A stretch of DNA of 64,000 nt from Candidatus Trichofilum aggregatum. Lineage in GTDB: Bacteria; Chloroflexota; Anaerolineae; Promineifilales; Promineifilaceae. How positions within the stretch are numbered: the stretch's first letter is position 1; each line of letters opens with the position of its first letter. The stretch lies in NCBI GenBank assembly GCA_016716885.1, contig JADJUV010000055.1, positions 9,441-73,440 on the forward strand, read 5' to 3'. Both the position numbers and the translations under genes were made by a program. Below, piece by piece: positions 49,304-60,000 of this stretch. Under the pieces are notes generated by a model. It worked only from the letters and a program-made list of their open reading frames with translations. It had not been told where the DNA came from and did not search any database.

Positions 49304-51889
49304 CTACGGCAAGCTACAGCCCAAACCGATGTCGAATACATCTTGCCCGGTGAGGAGCATGGTGTATTGCCGACCATCGGCAGACATGAGTTTCATTTCG
49401 TGGTAGCCGGTGCTGTTGCCATCTCGTTGGAGCCACAAAGAGATCATTGTGCCATCGGCCAGGACGCAGGGGGAGTTGTCGTTGACAAAACTGCTGATGA
49501 GGACCGGGGTCTGGCTGTCTGGGGGGAGCCGCCATAGCTGTTCGCCCTGCCAACTGCCTTCAAAGACAATAGACCCATCGGGGGCGTAACGGGGGCTGAA
49601 CAACGCGGCCGCGCTCCCATTCTCTTCGGCTGTAAACCGCACGGCAAACTGGGAGCCATCCGTTTGGGCCGAACATAGGGCCACACTGCTGTAGGGATCA
49701 TCGCCGCAAGCAAAGATGACGGCCCTGTTGTCGAAAGAGAGCGCGGGTGATTGGTGTTCGCTGTAGGGTGAAAGGGTTGTTAGCTCCACAGGCACGCTCC
49801 AGGCTGAGTTCTCGCGCCGTATGGCCCACAAATCACGGGCATGTGTGCCACCCCCAGCCTTGTAAATGATGAGGTTGCCATCGGCACTAATGGTGCTGAA
49901 TTCGGCATGGACGGCCGCGCCGTTGCTTTTAACAACTTCGTAGGTGCGGAAATCCTGGGTAATGACCAGGCACGGCCAACCGGCACATTCGGGGTCGAAG
50001 CGGTCGGTGGAGAGGATGTACCAGGCCCCATTGGGGGAGATGTTGAGCCACTCGGTTGTTTGCCCTGGCGCGGCCGCGTCAATCAGGGCGGTGACATCTT
50101 CCGGCACGGCATTGGGGGTGAGGGCCAGCCGGAAAAGCCGTGCCCCATCACCATCCTGAAGGGCGTATGTTACCCAACCCCCATTGGCCGGTAAGGGTAA
50201 TGTCGGTTGGGTGAGGGGAGCAGACGGGTTTTCGGCCGGGATGTCAGCGTTGGTGGGGGGAGCAACGACGGTGGGTAAAACAAGCACCGGTTCGTTGCCC
50301 TGAACTTCATAAGCACCTACATCCCCGGCCCCTGTACGAACCTGCCCCAAAATATCTTCGCCACTGATTTGAGCCGGATCGGCCTGATCAATGGCGACGC
50401 TTCCCGCCTGGGGTACGGCATAGGCCAACACCAGTTGGGTAAAGGCGGCCCGAATGTCGCCTGCGCCGCCGCCAAACTGGCGTAAGGTCGCATCCCACAC
50501 GGGTAAGGGCAGGTTGACGGGGGGATTGAGCCGGGGATCACCTTCTAACGCGGCCGCGTCAGCCCCAATTTGCACCATCTCCTCACCATTTACGGGCAGG
50601 GGCGCACCCCCATTCCAATAGAGGTTGTTGCCCAGGACAAACAAAGCTGTCTCGCCGATGGGGGCGGTGGCAAAATTATCCATCGTGCCGGTGGGGTCGC
50701 TGAAAATGTTGTTGACCAGTTGGATGTTATCGTTGGGCTGGTTTTCCCCTTCCACATTACTGCGCCAGACAAACGCGGCCGCGGGCATGTCACCGCTAAT
50801 GGTGTTGTGCCGGAACAGGACATTTTGCACCCCTTTCGTCCCAAACGGGGCACGAATCGGGTTGCCATCCCCCAGAAAAAGGTTGTTCTCGATGAGGACA
50901 TTCATGACTTCGTAGTAAGAATTGCCGTCTTCGCCCAGGAGCACCATGTTGTGCCCCGCTGACCCTTCGTAATGCAAAAAGATATTGCGCCGAATCGTCA
51001 ACCCATCTAATCCCACAATACCATCTTCATCACCATTGCTGTCTTTGGCGACAATATAGCTGGATGATTCACCCGTGACGGTGCGCCCACTGGCGGCAAA
51101 ATCGTTGAAAAAGATGTTGTCTTCAATCACGACATCACGCACACTGTTGATGTCTATGTGTTCGTCGGAGTCGCCCTGGTTGTAGAAAATATTGCCGATG
51201 ATGCTGATCTGTTGTGCCCCGTTGTTGATTTTGAGGATGTCGTTGTTGTAGCTATCGTGAAGGATGTTGTTCCGCAAGGTGATGCGGCTGGTAAACTCGG
51301 CTCCGCCTGGCTCTGCCCCCAGCGCATCCTGAATTTGTACCACGATGGGTTCCGCGGCCGCGCTCAGATGAGCCACATCAAACCCTTCGATGGTTATTCC
51401 CTGGGCCTCAAAAATAGTCAACACCGTCTCATCGGCCCGCAGTTGGGCCTGGTAGGGGTATTCGGAACGTACCATGACGCCATTGGCGAACTGGCCGCGA
51501 ATACGTACCCGCCCGGTGTACAGCCCTGGGCGTACCATGATCACACTGCCATCGGCGACGCTGTCCAGGGCGTGGGTGATGGTGGCCCAGGGGGCTTCCG
51601 CCGAACCGGTGCCGGTTTCGTCGTTGCCGTCTGTGGCGACGTAGAACGTGGGGGCGTTGGGGTCGAGGACAGGGGTGGGCAGGGGGCGAGGGGTGGACAC
51701 CGCGGCCGCGACTTCAGCCTCTGTTGCCGTTTCTACCGTAGTGGCCGTTGTTGTGGCGGGGGTGGCGGTGGCGGATTCATTCGCGGCCGCGGTGTTGCCC
51801 GGTGGTGTGCCGTTGCTGGTCGTACCACAGGCCAGACTAGACAGTAACCAGGTTATAAACAGGATCCACAAACTCATTTTGTGCTTCAT
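49304..51889 (-). CDS. Lipoprotein with parallel beta-helix and PD40 domains
   Basis: An 861-residue secreted lipoprotein. The signal peptide MSLWILFITWLLSSLAC ends in the lipobox L-A-C. An Ala/Thr-rich linker (about 25-80) leads to a right-handed beta-helix (about 80-470), starting with the DUF1565-type TFYVATDGNDETGTGSAEAP. It has coils such as RITLRNNILHDSYNNDILKI, VIEDNIFFND and LTIRRNIFLHY. After a linker, PD40/TolB blades follow (TWISP-like NISPNGAWYILS, FSPRYAPDGSIVF, SADGRQYTMLL). Beta-helices of this kind bind or cleave polysaccharides; no catalytic residues are obvious. Seven iterated octamers occur. Confidence 0.8.
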   Translation of the reverse strand: MKHKMSLWILFITWLLSSLACGTTSNGTPPGNTAAANESATATPATTTATTVETATEAEVAAAVSTPRPLPTPVLDPNAPTFYVATDGNDETGTGSAEAPWATITHALDSVADGSVIMVRPGLYTGRVRIRGQFANGVMVRSEYPYQAQLRADETVLTIFEAQGITIEGFDVAHLSAAAEPIVVQIQDALGAEPGGAEFTSRITLRNNILHDSYNNDILKINNGAQQISIIGNIFYNQGDSDEHIDINSVRDVVIEDNIFFNDFAASGRTVTGESSSYIVAKDSNGDEDGIVGLDGLTIRRNIFLHYEGSAGHNMVLLGEDGNSYYEVMNVLIENNLFLGDGNPIRAPFGTKGVQNVLFRHNTISGDMPAAAFVWRSNVEGENQPNDNIQLVNNIFSDPTGTMDNFATAPIGETALFVLGNNLYWNGGAPLPVNGEEMVQIGADAAALEGDPRLNPPVNLPLPVWDATLRQFGGGAGDIRAAFTQLVLAYAVPQAGSVAIDQADPAQISGEDILGQVRTGAGDVGAYEVQGNEPVLVLPTVVAPPTNADIPAENPSAPLTQPTLPLPANGGWVTYALQDGDGARLFRLALTPNAVPEDVTALIDAAAPGQTTEWLNISPNGAWYILSTDRFDPECAGWPCLVITQDFRTYEVVKSNGAAVHAEFSTISADGNLIIYKAGGGTHARDLWAIRRENSAWSVPVELTTLSPYSEHQSPALSFDNRAVIFACGDDPYSSVALCSAQTDGSQFAVRFTAEENGSAAALFSPRYAPDGSIVFEGSWQGEQLWRLPPDSQTPVLISSFVNDNSPCVLADGTMISLWLQRDGNSTGYHEMKLMSADGRQYTMLLTGQDVFDIGLGCSLP

Positions 51890-52167
51890 TCATTCTTCTC
51901 CCTTTGGGTATCGGTTGATTATGCTTATGCGTGTTGATTCATAACAAAACTTTTTTGGCTCCGGCTGGTTCAGGTTTGGGGGGAAATCATCAGGTTTATC
52001 TCCTTGCAGTTGGATCGTGATGGTGGTTGTTTCCACAATCTCAATGAGTAGAAGTAACCGCCGTTTTTTCATATAGACAGGTTAAACCAAATATGGGGCC
52101 GAAAGGTGACATTTTGTGACAACATCTGGCCCGTACTAATTCATGGTATCTATACAGGTACTCGTCA

Positions 52168-52270
52168 GGTACTCGTTCCACGCTCTGCGTGGAATGCTCC
52201 TTATGACGCTCTGCGTCGCGTAGGACGCAGAGTGTCCCAGATGATATTCCCACGCAGAGCGTGGGAATAA
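52168..52270. repeat. TTCCACGCTCTGCGTGGAA repeat
   Basis: Several short palindromes are linked (TTCCACGCTCTGCGTGGAA, GACGCTCTGCGTCGC, TTCCCACGCAGAGCGTGGGA). The family is widespread in bacteria, and a relative lies at 19849-19925. The rest of the 51890-52337 gap holds no gene. Confidence 0.8.
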
Positions 52271-52337
52271 GTTCGGACACCTGTATAAATACAATTCATG
52301 TACCAAAAGCCACCAACACCGGTAAAATCAACCAGGC

Positions 52338-54686
52338 ATGATGAATGACACGATTACCCTGCCGGATACCTTCGCGGCCGCGTTGCGCTATCTCCGCAAA
52401 CGATCCCGCCTCACCCAAGACGAACTGGGGCGGGCCGTTGGTTATAGCCGGGAACAAATTGCTCGCCTGGAAAACGGCTCCCGTCTGCCCGATCTGGCGG
52501 TTATCGCCGCCCTGTTTATTCCCGCCCTGCATCTGGAACGAGACCGGGCCTTGTTGGCGCAATTCCTGGCGTTGGCCGGTCAAAGCCGCACCGATCAGCA
52601 AATTACCATCACCCACAGCCGCAAAACCCGCATCCAACTGCTTGACGAAACCGTAACCGACGCGGCCGCGACACCCGAGCATACCCCCCCTTTCCCCCTC
52701 TTACCCCTCATTGGCCGCACCACCGAACTGGCCGATCTGCTCACCTTGCTCCCCTCGGTTCGACTCATCACCCTGTTGGGTGCGCCCGGCATTGGCAAAA
52801 CCCGTCTGGCCCTGGAACTGGCCCACGCCGCGCTGGGGCAATTTGCCCAGGGGGTCGCCTTCATCTCCCTGGCCGAAATCAGCACCCCCAGCGACGTGCC
52901 TTATGCCGTTCTGCGCTGTTTGGGTCTGACACCCGCCCCCCAACAAGGGGCATCCGAGACGATCTGCGCCTATCTGGCCCCGCGCCAACTCCTGCTGGTG
53001 CTGGATAACTGTGAACATTTGTTGGATGCGGCCGCGCTGTTTGCGACCTGGCTGGCCCAGGCCCCCCAGGTGAAACTTCTGTGTACCAGCCGGGAACCGT
53101 TAGATTTGTACGGCGAGTACGAATGGCCTCTGGCTCCCTTAGCGGTACCCAATCTGGCGGAGCCACCTGATTTGCGCCAATGGGAGCAGTACCCGGCTTT
53201 GCAACTGCTCTTAGCCCGCGTTTATGCGGTTTTGCCCCAATTCCGCCTCACCGCCGATAACCTGCTTCCTCTGGCGACGCTTTGTGTGGTGCTGGATGGG
53301 TTGCCCCTGGCTCTGGAACTGGCGGCGGTTCGTCTGCGTGAACTGTCCCCAGAGGCTTTGGTGCAACAACTTTTGCGGCAACGTCGCCAGGGGCAACTTT
53401 CCTCTACCTGGCTCCGCCAAACGAAACGGAACATCGCCCAACGTCATCATACCTTGCAAGCGGCGATTGCCTGGAGTGTCAACTTGCTGGCCCCACCCCT
53501 GGCAGAGACGTTTTATCGTCTGGCGGTGTTTGTGGGGGGCGGGACGGACGCGGCCGCGTTTGCCATCATACCCACCGATGTGACCGCCCTGGTTCATTTG
53601 GCCCGCGTAAACCTGATCCAATATCAGGCGGGGCGTGTTTTTTTGTTAGAAACCATCCGCGCCTTCGCCCAGGAACAGTTACTGGCCGGTGAGCAGTGGG
53701 CCGCCACTCAACACCGCCATGCCACCTACTATGCCGATTTGGCCCAACAAATCTTTGGTGGTTTACAAGGCGAAGAACAAACCGTATGGATGCAACGGGC
53801 GTTGGCGGAGCATCACAATTGTTTGGCGGCCTTACGCTGGGCGTTGGCTCAGGGGAACGGGGAGTTGGCGGTGGCGATTGCGTCCGGGTTGTGGTGGTTT
53901 TGGTATCGGCGGGGGTTGTTTCAATTAGGTACAGACCTGCTTGCGGCCGCATTACAACTGCCAACGCCCCATCTGTTGCACCAGGCCAACGCGCTCAATG
54001 GTCTGGCTTCCATTTATCTGGCCCAAGATGAATATGCGGCCAGCCTCGCCTGCCATACCGAAGGTCTGTTTTTGCGCCGTCAATTGGGTGAAGCCAGTGG
54101 CATTGCGACTGTGTTGCACAATATGGGGCTGACCGCCTACTGCATGGGGGATTATCCCCAGGCCATTACCTGGCTCAAGGAAAGTCTGGCCGTTGATCCT
54201 ACGGCTGATCCGGTCTTAGCCTGGGCGCACATGGGTTTTTTTGCCCAGGAGATGCAAGATTTGGCCCAGGCGCGTTATTGGCATGAGCTGGCGTATCAAC
54301 GGGTAGCCCACGGCCCGGATGGCTGGACGCGGGCGTTTGTGCTGAACAATTATGCCGATTTGTTGGAGGAAGTGGGGGAGTTCGCGGCCGCGACGGCTCT
54401 GGCTCAAGAAAGTGTCCGCCTGTTCACATTGTTAGAGGACAGCTACTATCTACCCGATCCGCAACTGGTGTTGGCTCGAATCGCTCTGGCCCAGGGGGAT
54501 CGGACGACCGGGCAGGCTCTCGCCACGTTAGCGTTACAACAATATGAAGCGCGGGGGGATGGGAATGGGGTTGCGGCCGCGATGTTGGTGTTAGCCAAAG
54601 GAGCCATTCTCGGCGGCGAAAAGAGCCAGCCAGCCACCTGTTCCACCGCGCCGAAACCTTACGGCAGACCATCAAACGCGCTCTGA
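52338..54686 (+). CDS. XRE-type regulator with NB-ARC and TPR modules (3' frameshift)
   Basis: Residues about 9-65 are an XRE helix-turn-helix (AALRYLRKRSRLTQDELGRA, SREQIARLENGSRLPD). An NB-ARC-like ATPase follows, with Walker A LGAPGIGKTRLA, Walker B LLLVLDNCEH, CTSREPL, and GLPLALELAA. TPR-like repeats fill the C-terminus. These STAND proteins act as ligand-gated switches. At 54619-54622 one A is missing from a run. The neighbouring frame continues KEPASHLFHRAETLRQTIKR and ends at 54814, overlapping the convergent cytolysin-like gene by about 47 bases, while the frame as read stops at 54686. All of the dense iterated octamers here are read as Ala-Ala-Ala. Confidence 0.83.
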   Translation: MMNDTITLPDTFAAALRYLRKRSRLTQDELGRAVGYSREQIARLENGSRLPDLAVIAALFIPALHLERDRALLAQFLALAGQSRTDQQITITHSRKTRIQLLDETVTDAAATPEHTPPFPLLPLIGRTTELADLLTLLPSVRLITLLGAPGIGKTRLALELAHAALGQFAQGVAFISLAEISTPSDVPYAVLRCLGLTPAPQQGASETICAYLAPRQLLLVLDNCEHLLDAAALFATWLAQAPQVKLLCTSREPLDLYGEYEWPLAPLAVPNLAEPPDLRQWEQYPALQLLLARVYAVLPQFRLTADNLLPLATLCVVLDGLPLALELAAVRLRELSPEALVQQLLRQRRQGQLSSTWLRQTKRNIAQRHHTLQAAIAWSVNLLAPPLAETFYRLAVFVGGGTDAAAFAIIPTDVTALVHLARVNLIQYQAGRVFLLETIRAFAQEQLLAGEQWAATQHRHATYYADLAQQIFGGLQGEEQTVWMQRALAEHHNCLAALRWALAQGNGELAVAIASGLWWFWYRRGLFQLGTDLLAAALQLPTPHLLHQANALNGLASIYLAQDEYAASLACHTEGLFLRRQLGEASGIATVLHNMGLTAYCMGDYPQAITWLKESLAVDPTADPVLAWAHMGFFAQEMQDLAQARYWHELAYQRVAHGPDGWTRAFVLNNYADLLEEVGEFAAATALAQESVRLFTLLEDSYYLPDPQLVLARIALAQGDRTTGQALATLALQQYEARGDGNGVAAAMLVLAKGAILGGEKSQPATCSTAPKPYGRPSNAL

Positions 54687-54767
54687 CCCCTCGTGAACAG
54701 GCCAGTTATAACACCTTGCGTTTGCAACTATACAAGCCTCAACCTGACCCCCTCTCCCTTATGGCTT

Positions 54768-56720
54768 TCAAGAGCCTTGTTTGTACCGTCCAAAGTTCTG
54801 ATACATCGTCGTGATCTCATCACCGGTCAGGGCACGGTCGAAAATCATAATTTCATCAAGCGAGCCGTTAAACGGGGTCCGGCGACTGCCATCGGGCATG
54901 AGTTCACTCGATCCGAAGCGGGTCATCGTCAAATCGGTGTCCGGCCGCGGCTCAAACGCCGCATAACGGCCCAAAGTCACCCCATCTGCCCACAATTCGC
55001 CGTTGACATAGATGGCTAAACTACCACCCCCGCCAGTGTTGCCGTAAACGGCGACCACGTGCGTCCACTGGTTGGCCGTCACGGTTCTCTGGGTGGCAAC
55101 CACATCCACCGACTCATTCCAACCGTTAGGCCGTCGCCAGAATACCAGGGTGCCGTTGGAACGGATATTTAGACCAAAATCACCCGCCTGCTGCCTGCCC
55201 CCTAGCTGGCTGACGATGGTGCTCTCAATGCCATTAACAACCCGGGGGTTGATCCAGGCACTGAGGGTAAAGGTGCTGTCGGTCGGTACGGTCTGTTCAG
55301 TCGGGTAGGTGTTCAGGTATTGGCCTGTGCCATCGAGGACAAAGGCCTTATCGGCGGCATCCTGACCGTTCCAACCCGCCCCAAATGCGCCCCCAAAACC
55401 ACTTAGCGCGAGGTCGCCCATCGCATCATCCAATGTGCTGTCGGCCGTCCACCAATGAATGGGCTGGGGCAGTTGCGCGGCCGCGGCCTGGCATTCTCGC
55501 ACTGAGTAATCGGTCGTATTGGCAACCTGGGCCAGCCGGTTATCATACAGGTTGCGAATCGTGAAAGAGATAGGCTCTACCTGATTGATAGCCAGAGGAG
55601 CCTCAAAGTAGGCGGCCAGGTTGCCTTCACGAATCAGATTCTGCACACCGGTATTGGGGCCACCAAGAGCAAAGATTTCGATGCGAGCGGTAGAAAGTGT
55701 TTCCCGCAGTTCGGCTTCGGCAAAACCATCCACACCCCCAATCGGCCCGTTATAGGAGAACTCCAACGCGGCCGCGATTTGTTCCCGACTATCGCTAGAG
55801 GTGAAGGAGAACATGAGAATGCGGCCATACGAAACGCTGTCAATATAGAGCGGCAAATTGTTGTCGCTAATACCCAAACTTTGCAGGTCTGCGGCGGTTA
55901 CACCATCCGTAAAAAAGGACGAGGGTCGTTCTGGCAGATCCACGGCCACGGTGAAGAGCCGCTGCACGAAGTAGGCGGTGTAGGTATGTTGGTTGGCGGC
56001 CGTGTTGTAATTGAGCCGACCAGAAACTTCGACGCCCAAATAACGGGCGTCGAGACCCAGATTCAGAAGCGCTTGAGTACTGCTGTGGCTCTCCACCGAA
56101 CTAAAGGAACTGGCCCCGGCGCCGACAGCGACATCCGCGCCCAGGGTATTGACCACAATCTGGTTGATCCCTTCACGGATGGTGCTGCCCACTGGCTGTT
56201 CGACAACGGTGCTGACGCCACCGGGAATCCCTAAAACACCACCGCCCTGGATGGAAATGCCCAGCGGCGCTCGTTTCTCGCGACTGACGGCCAGCAGTTC
56301 CAGGGAACCGATTTGCAGGTGGGAGTCGCCACGAATCAAGGCCCCCGGCCACAACACGGCCGCGTCGGGATTGTGAATGGCAATCTCCTGGGGGTTTTTG
56401 GCGATGCTGTAGGGCGTTGTGGTGCAGTTGAAAAGGGTGTCACCGGCGACTTCCTGGCTGGTCGCGGCCGCGTCCCCCGTCGGTGCACCGCTATTCTCTG
56501 CTTGAGGGGGGGCGACATCCGACCAGCGCGGCAAGCTGCCGACAAACAGGTCAATCCCCGCGTCGGTCTGGGGCACACTGCCAGGCAGCGGCGTATTCGT
56601 TGCTTCCGGGGTGGGCAATACGGAGCTAGAGGTAGGCTCCGCCGGTGTCTCGAGGGGCAGGCTGCACGCCAGGCTCACGCCAAGCAAAATGATGAATACG
56701 AAGGTAGATATGCGTCGCAT
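54768..56720 (-). CDS. Cholesterol-dependent-cytolysin-like lipoprotein with C-terminal LamG domain
   Basis: A 650-residue protein, start preceded by CAGGAGA. The signal peptide FVFIILLGVSLAC has a lipobox Cys at 19, followed by a Pro/Thr linker. Residues about 98-405 match thiol-activated cytolysin domains 1-3: NPDAAVLWPGALIRGD, SVESHSSTQALLNLGLD, AYFVQRLFTVAVDLPERPSS, LYIDSVSYGRILMFSFTS, EIFALGGPNT and LYDNRLAQVANTTDY. Each has its counterpart in perfringolysin-type toxins. Domain 4 with the Trp-rich undecapeptide is missing. Instead, residues about 420-645 form a LamG/concanavalin-like domain (FTLSAWINPRVVNG, QWTHVVAVYGN, LDEIMIFDRAL). It should be a surface-anchored pore-forming protein with altered target binding. 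Pore formation is inferred. Confidence 0.82.
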   Translation of the reverse strand: MRRISTFVFIILLGVSLACSLPLETPAEPTSSSVLPTPEATNTPLPGSVPQTDAGIDLFVGSLPRWSDVAPPQAENSGAPTGDAAATSQEVAGDTLFNCTTTPYSIAKNPQEIAIHNPDAAVLWPGALIRGDSHLQIGSLELLAVSREKRAPLGISIQGGGVLGIPGGVSTVVEQPVGSTIREGINQIVVNTLGADVAVGAGASSFSSVESHSSTQALLNLGLDARYLGVEVSGRLNYNTAANQHTYTAYFVQRLFTVAVDLPERPSSFFTDGVTAADLQSLGISDNNLPLYIDSVSYGRILMFSFTSSDSREQIAAALEFSYNGPIGGVDGFAEAELRETLSTARIEIFALGGPNTGVQNLIREGNLAAYFEAPLAINQVEPISFTIRNLYDNRLAQVANTTDYSVRECQAAAAQLPQPIHWWTADSTLDDAMGDLALSGFGGAFGAGWNGQDAADKAFVLDGTGQYLNTYPTEQTVPTDSTFTLSAWINPRVVNGIESTIVSQLGGRQQAGDFGLNIRSNGTLVFWRRPNGWNESVDVVATQRTVTANQWTHVVAVYGNTGGGGSLAIYVNGELWADGVTLGRYAAFEPRPDTDLTMTRFGSSELMPDGSRRTPFNGSLDEIMIFDRALTGDEITTMYQNFGRYKQGS

Positions 56721-56759
56721 AAAATTTCTCCTGGAAACAGTTATAAAGGGCTAACGCCG

Positions 56760-56966
56760 CTAAACGTCGTCTTGATCTGGGGTTACTTCCGCGCCAAAAA
56801 CATCCCCTAATGCCGTGAGCAGAGCCTTCACATCGGCAAAGCTCTGCCGCTCACTGGTGTCAACCCAGTGCAGGTGAAAGCGCCAGAAGCGTTGCGAAAC
56901 CAGTTCATCTTGTTCGGCCCAGCAGCGCACGATGATAGTACGGTGAGCGGGGGGTTGATCATTCAT
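56760..56966 (-). CDS. Small hypothetical protein upstream of the cytolysin-like gene
   Basis: A 68-residue protein, MNDQPPAHRTIIVRCWAEQD, with a single Cys and a short FWRFHLHWVDTSERQSFADV core. Its stop lies 39 bases before the cytolysin-like gene on the same strand, so the two are probably co-transcribed. No signal peptide or membrane helix is seen. The W-R-F-x-L-x-x-V-x-T-x-x-R-x-x-F pattern recalls small conserved proteins found in Chloroflexi, with no known function. A partner, regulator or chaperone role for the cytolysin is speculation. Confidence 0.6.
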   Translation of the reverse strand: MNDQPPAHRTIIVRCWAEQDELVSQRFWRFHLHWVDTSERQSFADVKALLTALGDVFGAEVTPDQDDV

Positions 56967-56994
56967 AAGCTATTTCATTTCTGATCAGGTTGGT

Positions 56995-57000
56995 TATAAT
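56995..57000 (+). promoter_or_regulatory. Extended -10 TATAAT upstream of the SARP regulator
   Basis: TATAAT preceded by GGT lies 75 bases before the chosen start of the SARP gene. A recognisable -35 is weak. It sits in the short divergent gap with the small gene at 56966. Confidence 0.5.
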
Positions 57001-57075
57001 GACCAGTGCCAGTACCATACTGTGCCATTCTCAATTCAGTCTCAATTCCCCACGGAGCCAGAGACCCCTATCGCA

Positions 57076-60000
57076 ATGCTCAAGTTCCATCTGTTGGGAC
57101 ATCCCCAAATTACCCACGACGACCAGCCCATCACGGATTTTGCCTCGGAAAAGGAGCTGCTGCTGTTTTGTTACCTGGCCTGCCATCCGGGCGAACACAG
57201 CCGGTCGCAGTTAGCCGGGCTGTTGTGGAGCGAAATGAGTGAGGAGCGGGCACGAGCCAACCTGAGCACGGCCGTCTACAATCTGCGCCAGCTTTGCCCC
57301 GATGCGCTAGACGTTACCCGAAAAACGGTCGCTCTGAATCCCCAACAGCCTGTCTGGTTAGACACAACCTTTCTGCAAAATGCCGCCCACGGCGACTCCC
57401 CCACACAGGCAGAAGCCGTCGCCCACTATCGCGGCCTCTTTCTGGAAGGCATTTACCCCCCCAACGCCCCGGAACTGGAATCATGGTTGCAACAAGAGCG
57501 AGAACGGTGGCGACTGGTGGCACTGACCGTGTTGGAACATCTGTCACATGAGCAAACGCAGGCGGGGAAGTGGGATGAAGCCATCGCCACCCTGCGCCGC
57601 TTGCTCGACCTGGAACCGTGGCGCGAGGAATCCCACCGCCTGCTGATGCGGCTCCTCGCCAGTCAGGGACAGTTTAACGCGGCCCTGGTTCAATATGAGA
57701 CGTGCCACAGGTTGCTCAAGGCAGAATTGGGGGTGGAACCGATGGTGCAGACAACGGCCGTTTACGAACGGATTCGGGCCGCCCGCCAACAAACCTATCA
57801 CGACAAACTTCCTTCATATCCCACCCCGCTGGTGGGTCGAGCCGTCGAGATGGGAACCCTGTTCACCTGGCTCCATGATCCGAAACAGCGCCTGATTTCC
57901 CTGGTGGGGCCGGGTGGCAGTGGCAAAACCCGACTGGCGGTGGCGGCGGCCAGTCGTCACGGCTATGCGTTTAGGGATGGCGTCTGTTTTGCTCCCTTAG
58001 CTGAAGCGGATAACGAAGCATCATTGGTGCAAACCCTCGCGGCCGCGCTGGGTTTGACGTTATCGGCCGGTGCGGAAAAAACGCAGTTGTTTGACTACCT
58101 GCGCGGCAAAGAGATGTTGCTGGTGCTGGATAATGTGGAGCAGGCATTGGAGCAGGTGGCCGATTTAGTGGTGGTGTTGCTGGATGAGGCTCCCCACCTG
58201 TGTCTGCTCGTTACTTCACGCGAATATCTCCAACTCCGGTCAGAAACCCGACTGCCCCTGGACGGATTACCTTTTCCACATGACGATTTGGTCGTGCCAT
58301 CCCCTGGCAGCCTGGCCGATTGCGACGCCATGCGGCTTTTTGGGCAGGAAGCGCGGCGTGTAAAACCTGACTTCCACCTGAATGAGCATGAGGCTGCGGC
58401 CGCGGCCCTCTGCCGTATGGTGGAAGGGCTGCCCCTGGCAATTGAACTCGCGGCCGCGTTACTGGATTCTCAAACACCCGCTCAACTATTAACCCAGATC
58501 GAGAGAGGGTTCGACTTATTGACAACCACCATGCGTGACGTACCCGCCCGCCATCGCGGCCTGCGAGTAGTTTTTGATTATTCCTGGGCCTTACTTACTC
58601 CTGTCCAGCAGGCAGTTCTGGCCCGGCTGGCGCTCTTTCATGGCGGTTTTACAGCCCCCGCGGCCGCGGCCGTGGCCGAGGCTAGTGAAGCGTTACTGGT
58701 GGCCCTGGTCGCCCAATCACTCGTGCGCCGGGAAGCGGGTGGCCGTTACAACTTACACGAAGTGATCCGCCAATACGCGCTGGAGCGGCTTGAAAATAAA
58801 GACCTGATTACCAACCAGTACGCGGCCTATTTTGCCGGGCAGATGGAACAGGCGACCGCCGCTTTGCATGGCCCCCAACAGACAACCGTGGCCCGCCACC
58901 TGCTGGCCGACTTAGCCAATATCGAGGCGAGTTGGCAAATGGCCGCGGCCGCGGGAAAGGTGGATAGGTTGCTGGCCATGGCCCCCGGACTGACACGCTT
59001 TTATCAGGTGGCGGGATTGTTCCAGGCGGGTGCGGCCGCGTTCCACCTCGCCCTGACAGGTCTGCTCTCACCGGAGCCAGCCTTAACCCTATACCACGCC
59101 ATTTTTTTGTTGGAACAGCATGAGTACGCGGCCGCGGAAGCAGCCGTTACGACCGCGCTAGCCGCCGGTTTAACCGATTTGGGGTTACTGGCTCAGGCTC
59201 ACCTCATTACGGCGGCCGTTCATTTACAGCAGGGAAACCCAGAGGCAGGTCGGGAAATAATTGCTCAGGCACTGGATGCGGCCGCGGCCGCCCAAATTCC
59301 CTGGTTAGAGGCGCAGGTCTGGCAACGAATAGGCGTGTTGGCGGAACGATCCGGCGATTATAACCAGGCCGAAGTGGCGATAAGCCGGGCACTGGCCATC
59401 TATGAAACAAGTGGCGACCCATTGGGGCTGGCCCAAACTTACCAGACGTTGGGGGCCGTACATTTTCGGCGTGGCGATATGATCAGGGCCAAAGAACTAT
59501 TGGAGAAAGCGTTGGTAGTGCAGCGACAGGTAGACGCGACCGGCCTGAGTAGCGCCCGTGTGCTGGTCAACCTGGGCAGCGTGATGGGTAATCTGGGCCA
59601 GGAAGAAAAAGCGCGCCGTTATTTCCAGGAGTCGCTGGCCGTTTTTCAACAGACCGGGGATCGCTCCGGCGCGGCCCTGGCGTCTGATATGTTAGGCGAA
59701 GCGGCCGCCTACCGGTATGACTTTACGGAAGCGCGGGCTTATTTAGAGCAGGCACTGGCACTGCGGCAAGAGATCGGCCAGCGCAAAGGCATAGCCGACG
59801 CCAGACGCCATCTGGCCGATTTGGCCGTTCGCCTCGGTGCGTATGACGATGCGCGGCAAATTCTGACAGACGCCCTGGAAACGTATCGCGCCATTGAGGA
59901 TCGGCGCGGCACCGGCACCACCCTGGCGCGGCTGGCCCTGGTTCATTCTTTTCAGGGCAGTTATGAAACGGCCGAACAAGAGGCCAGAGCGGCGTTGGCG

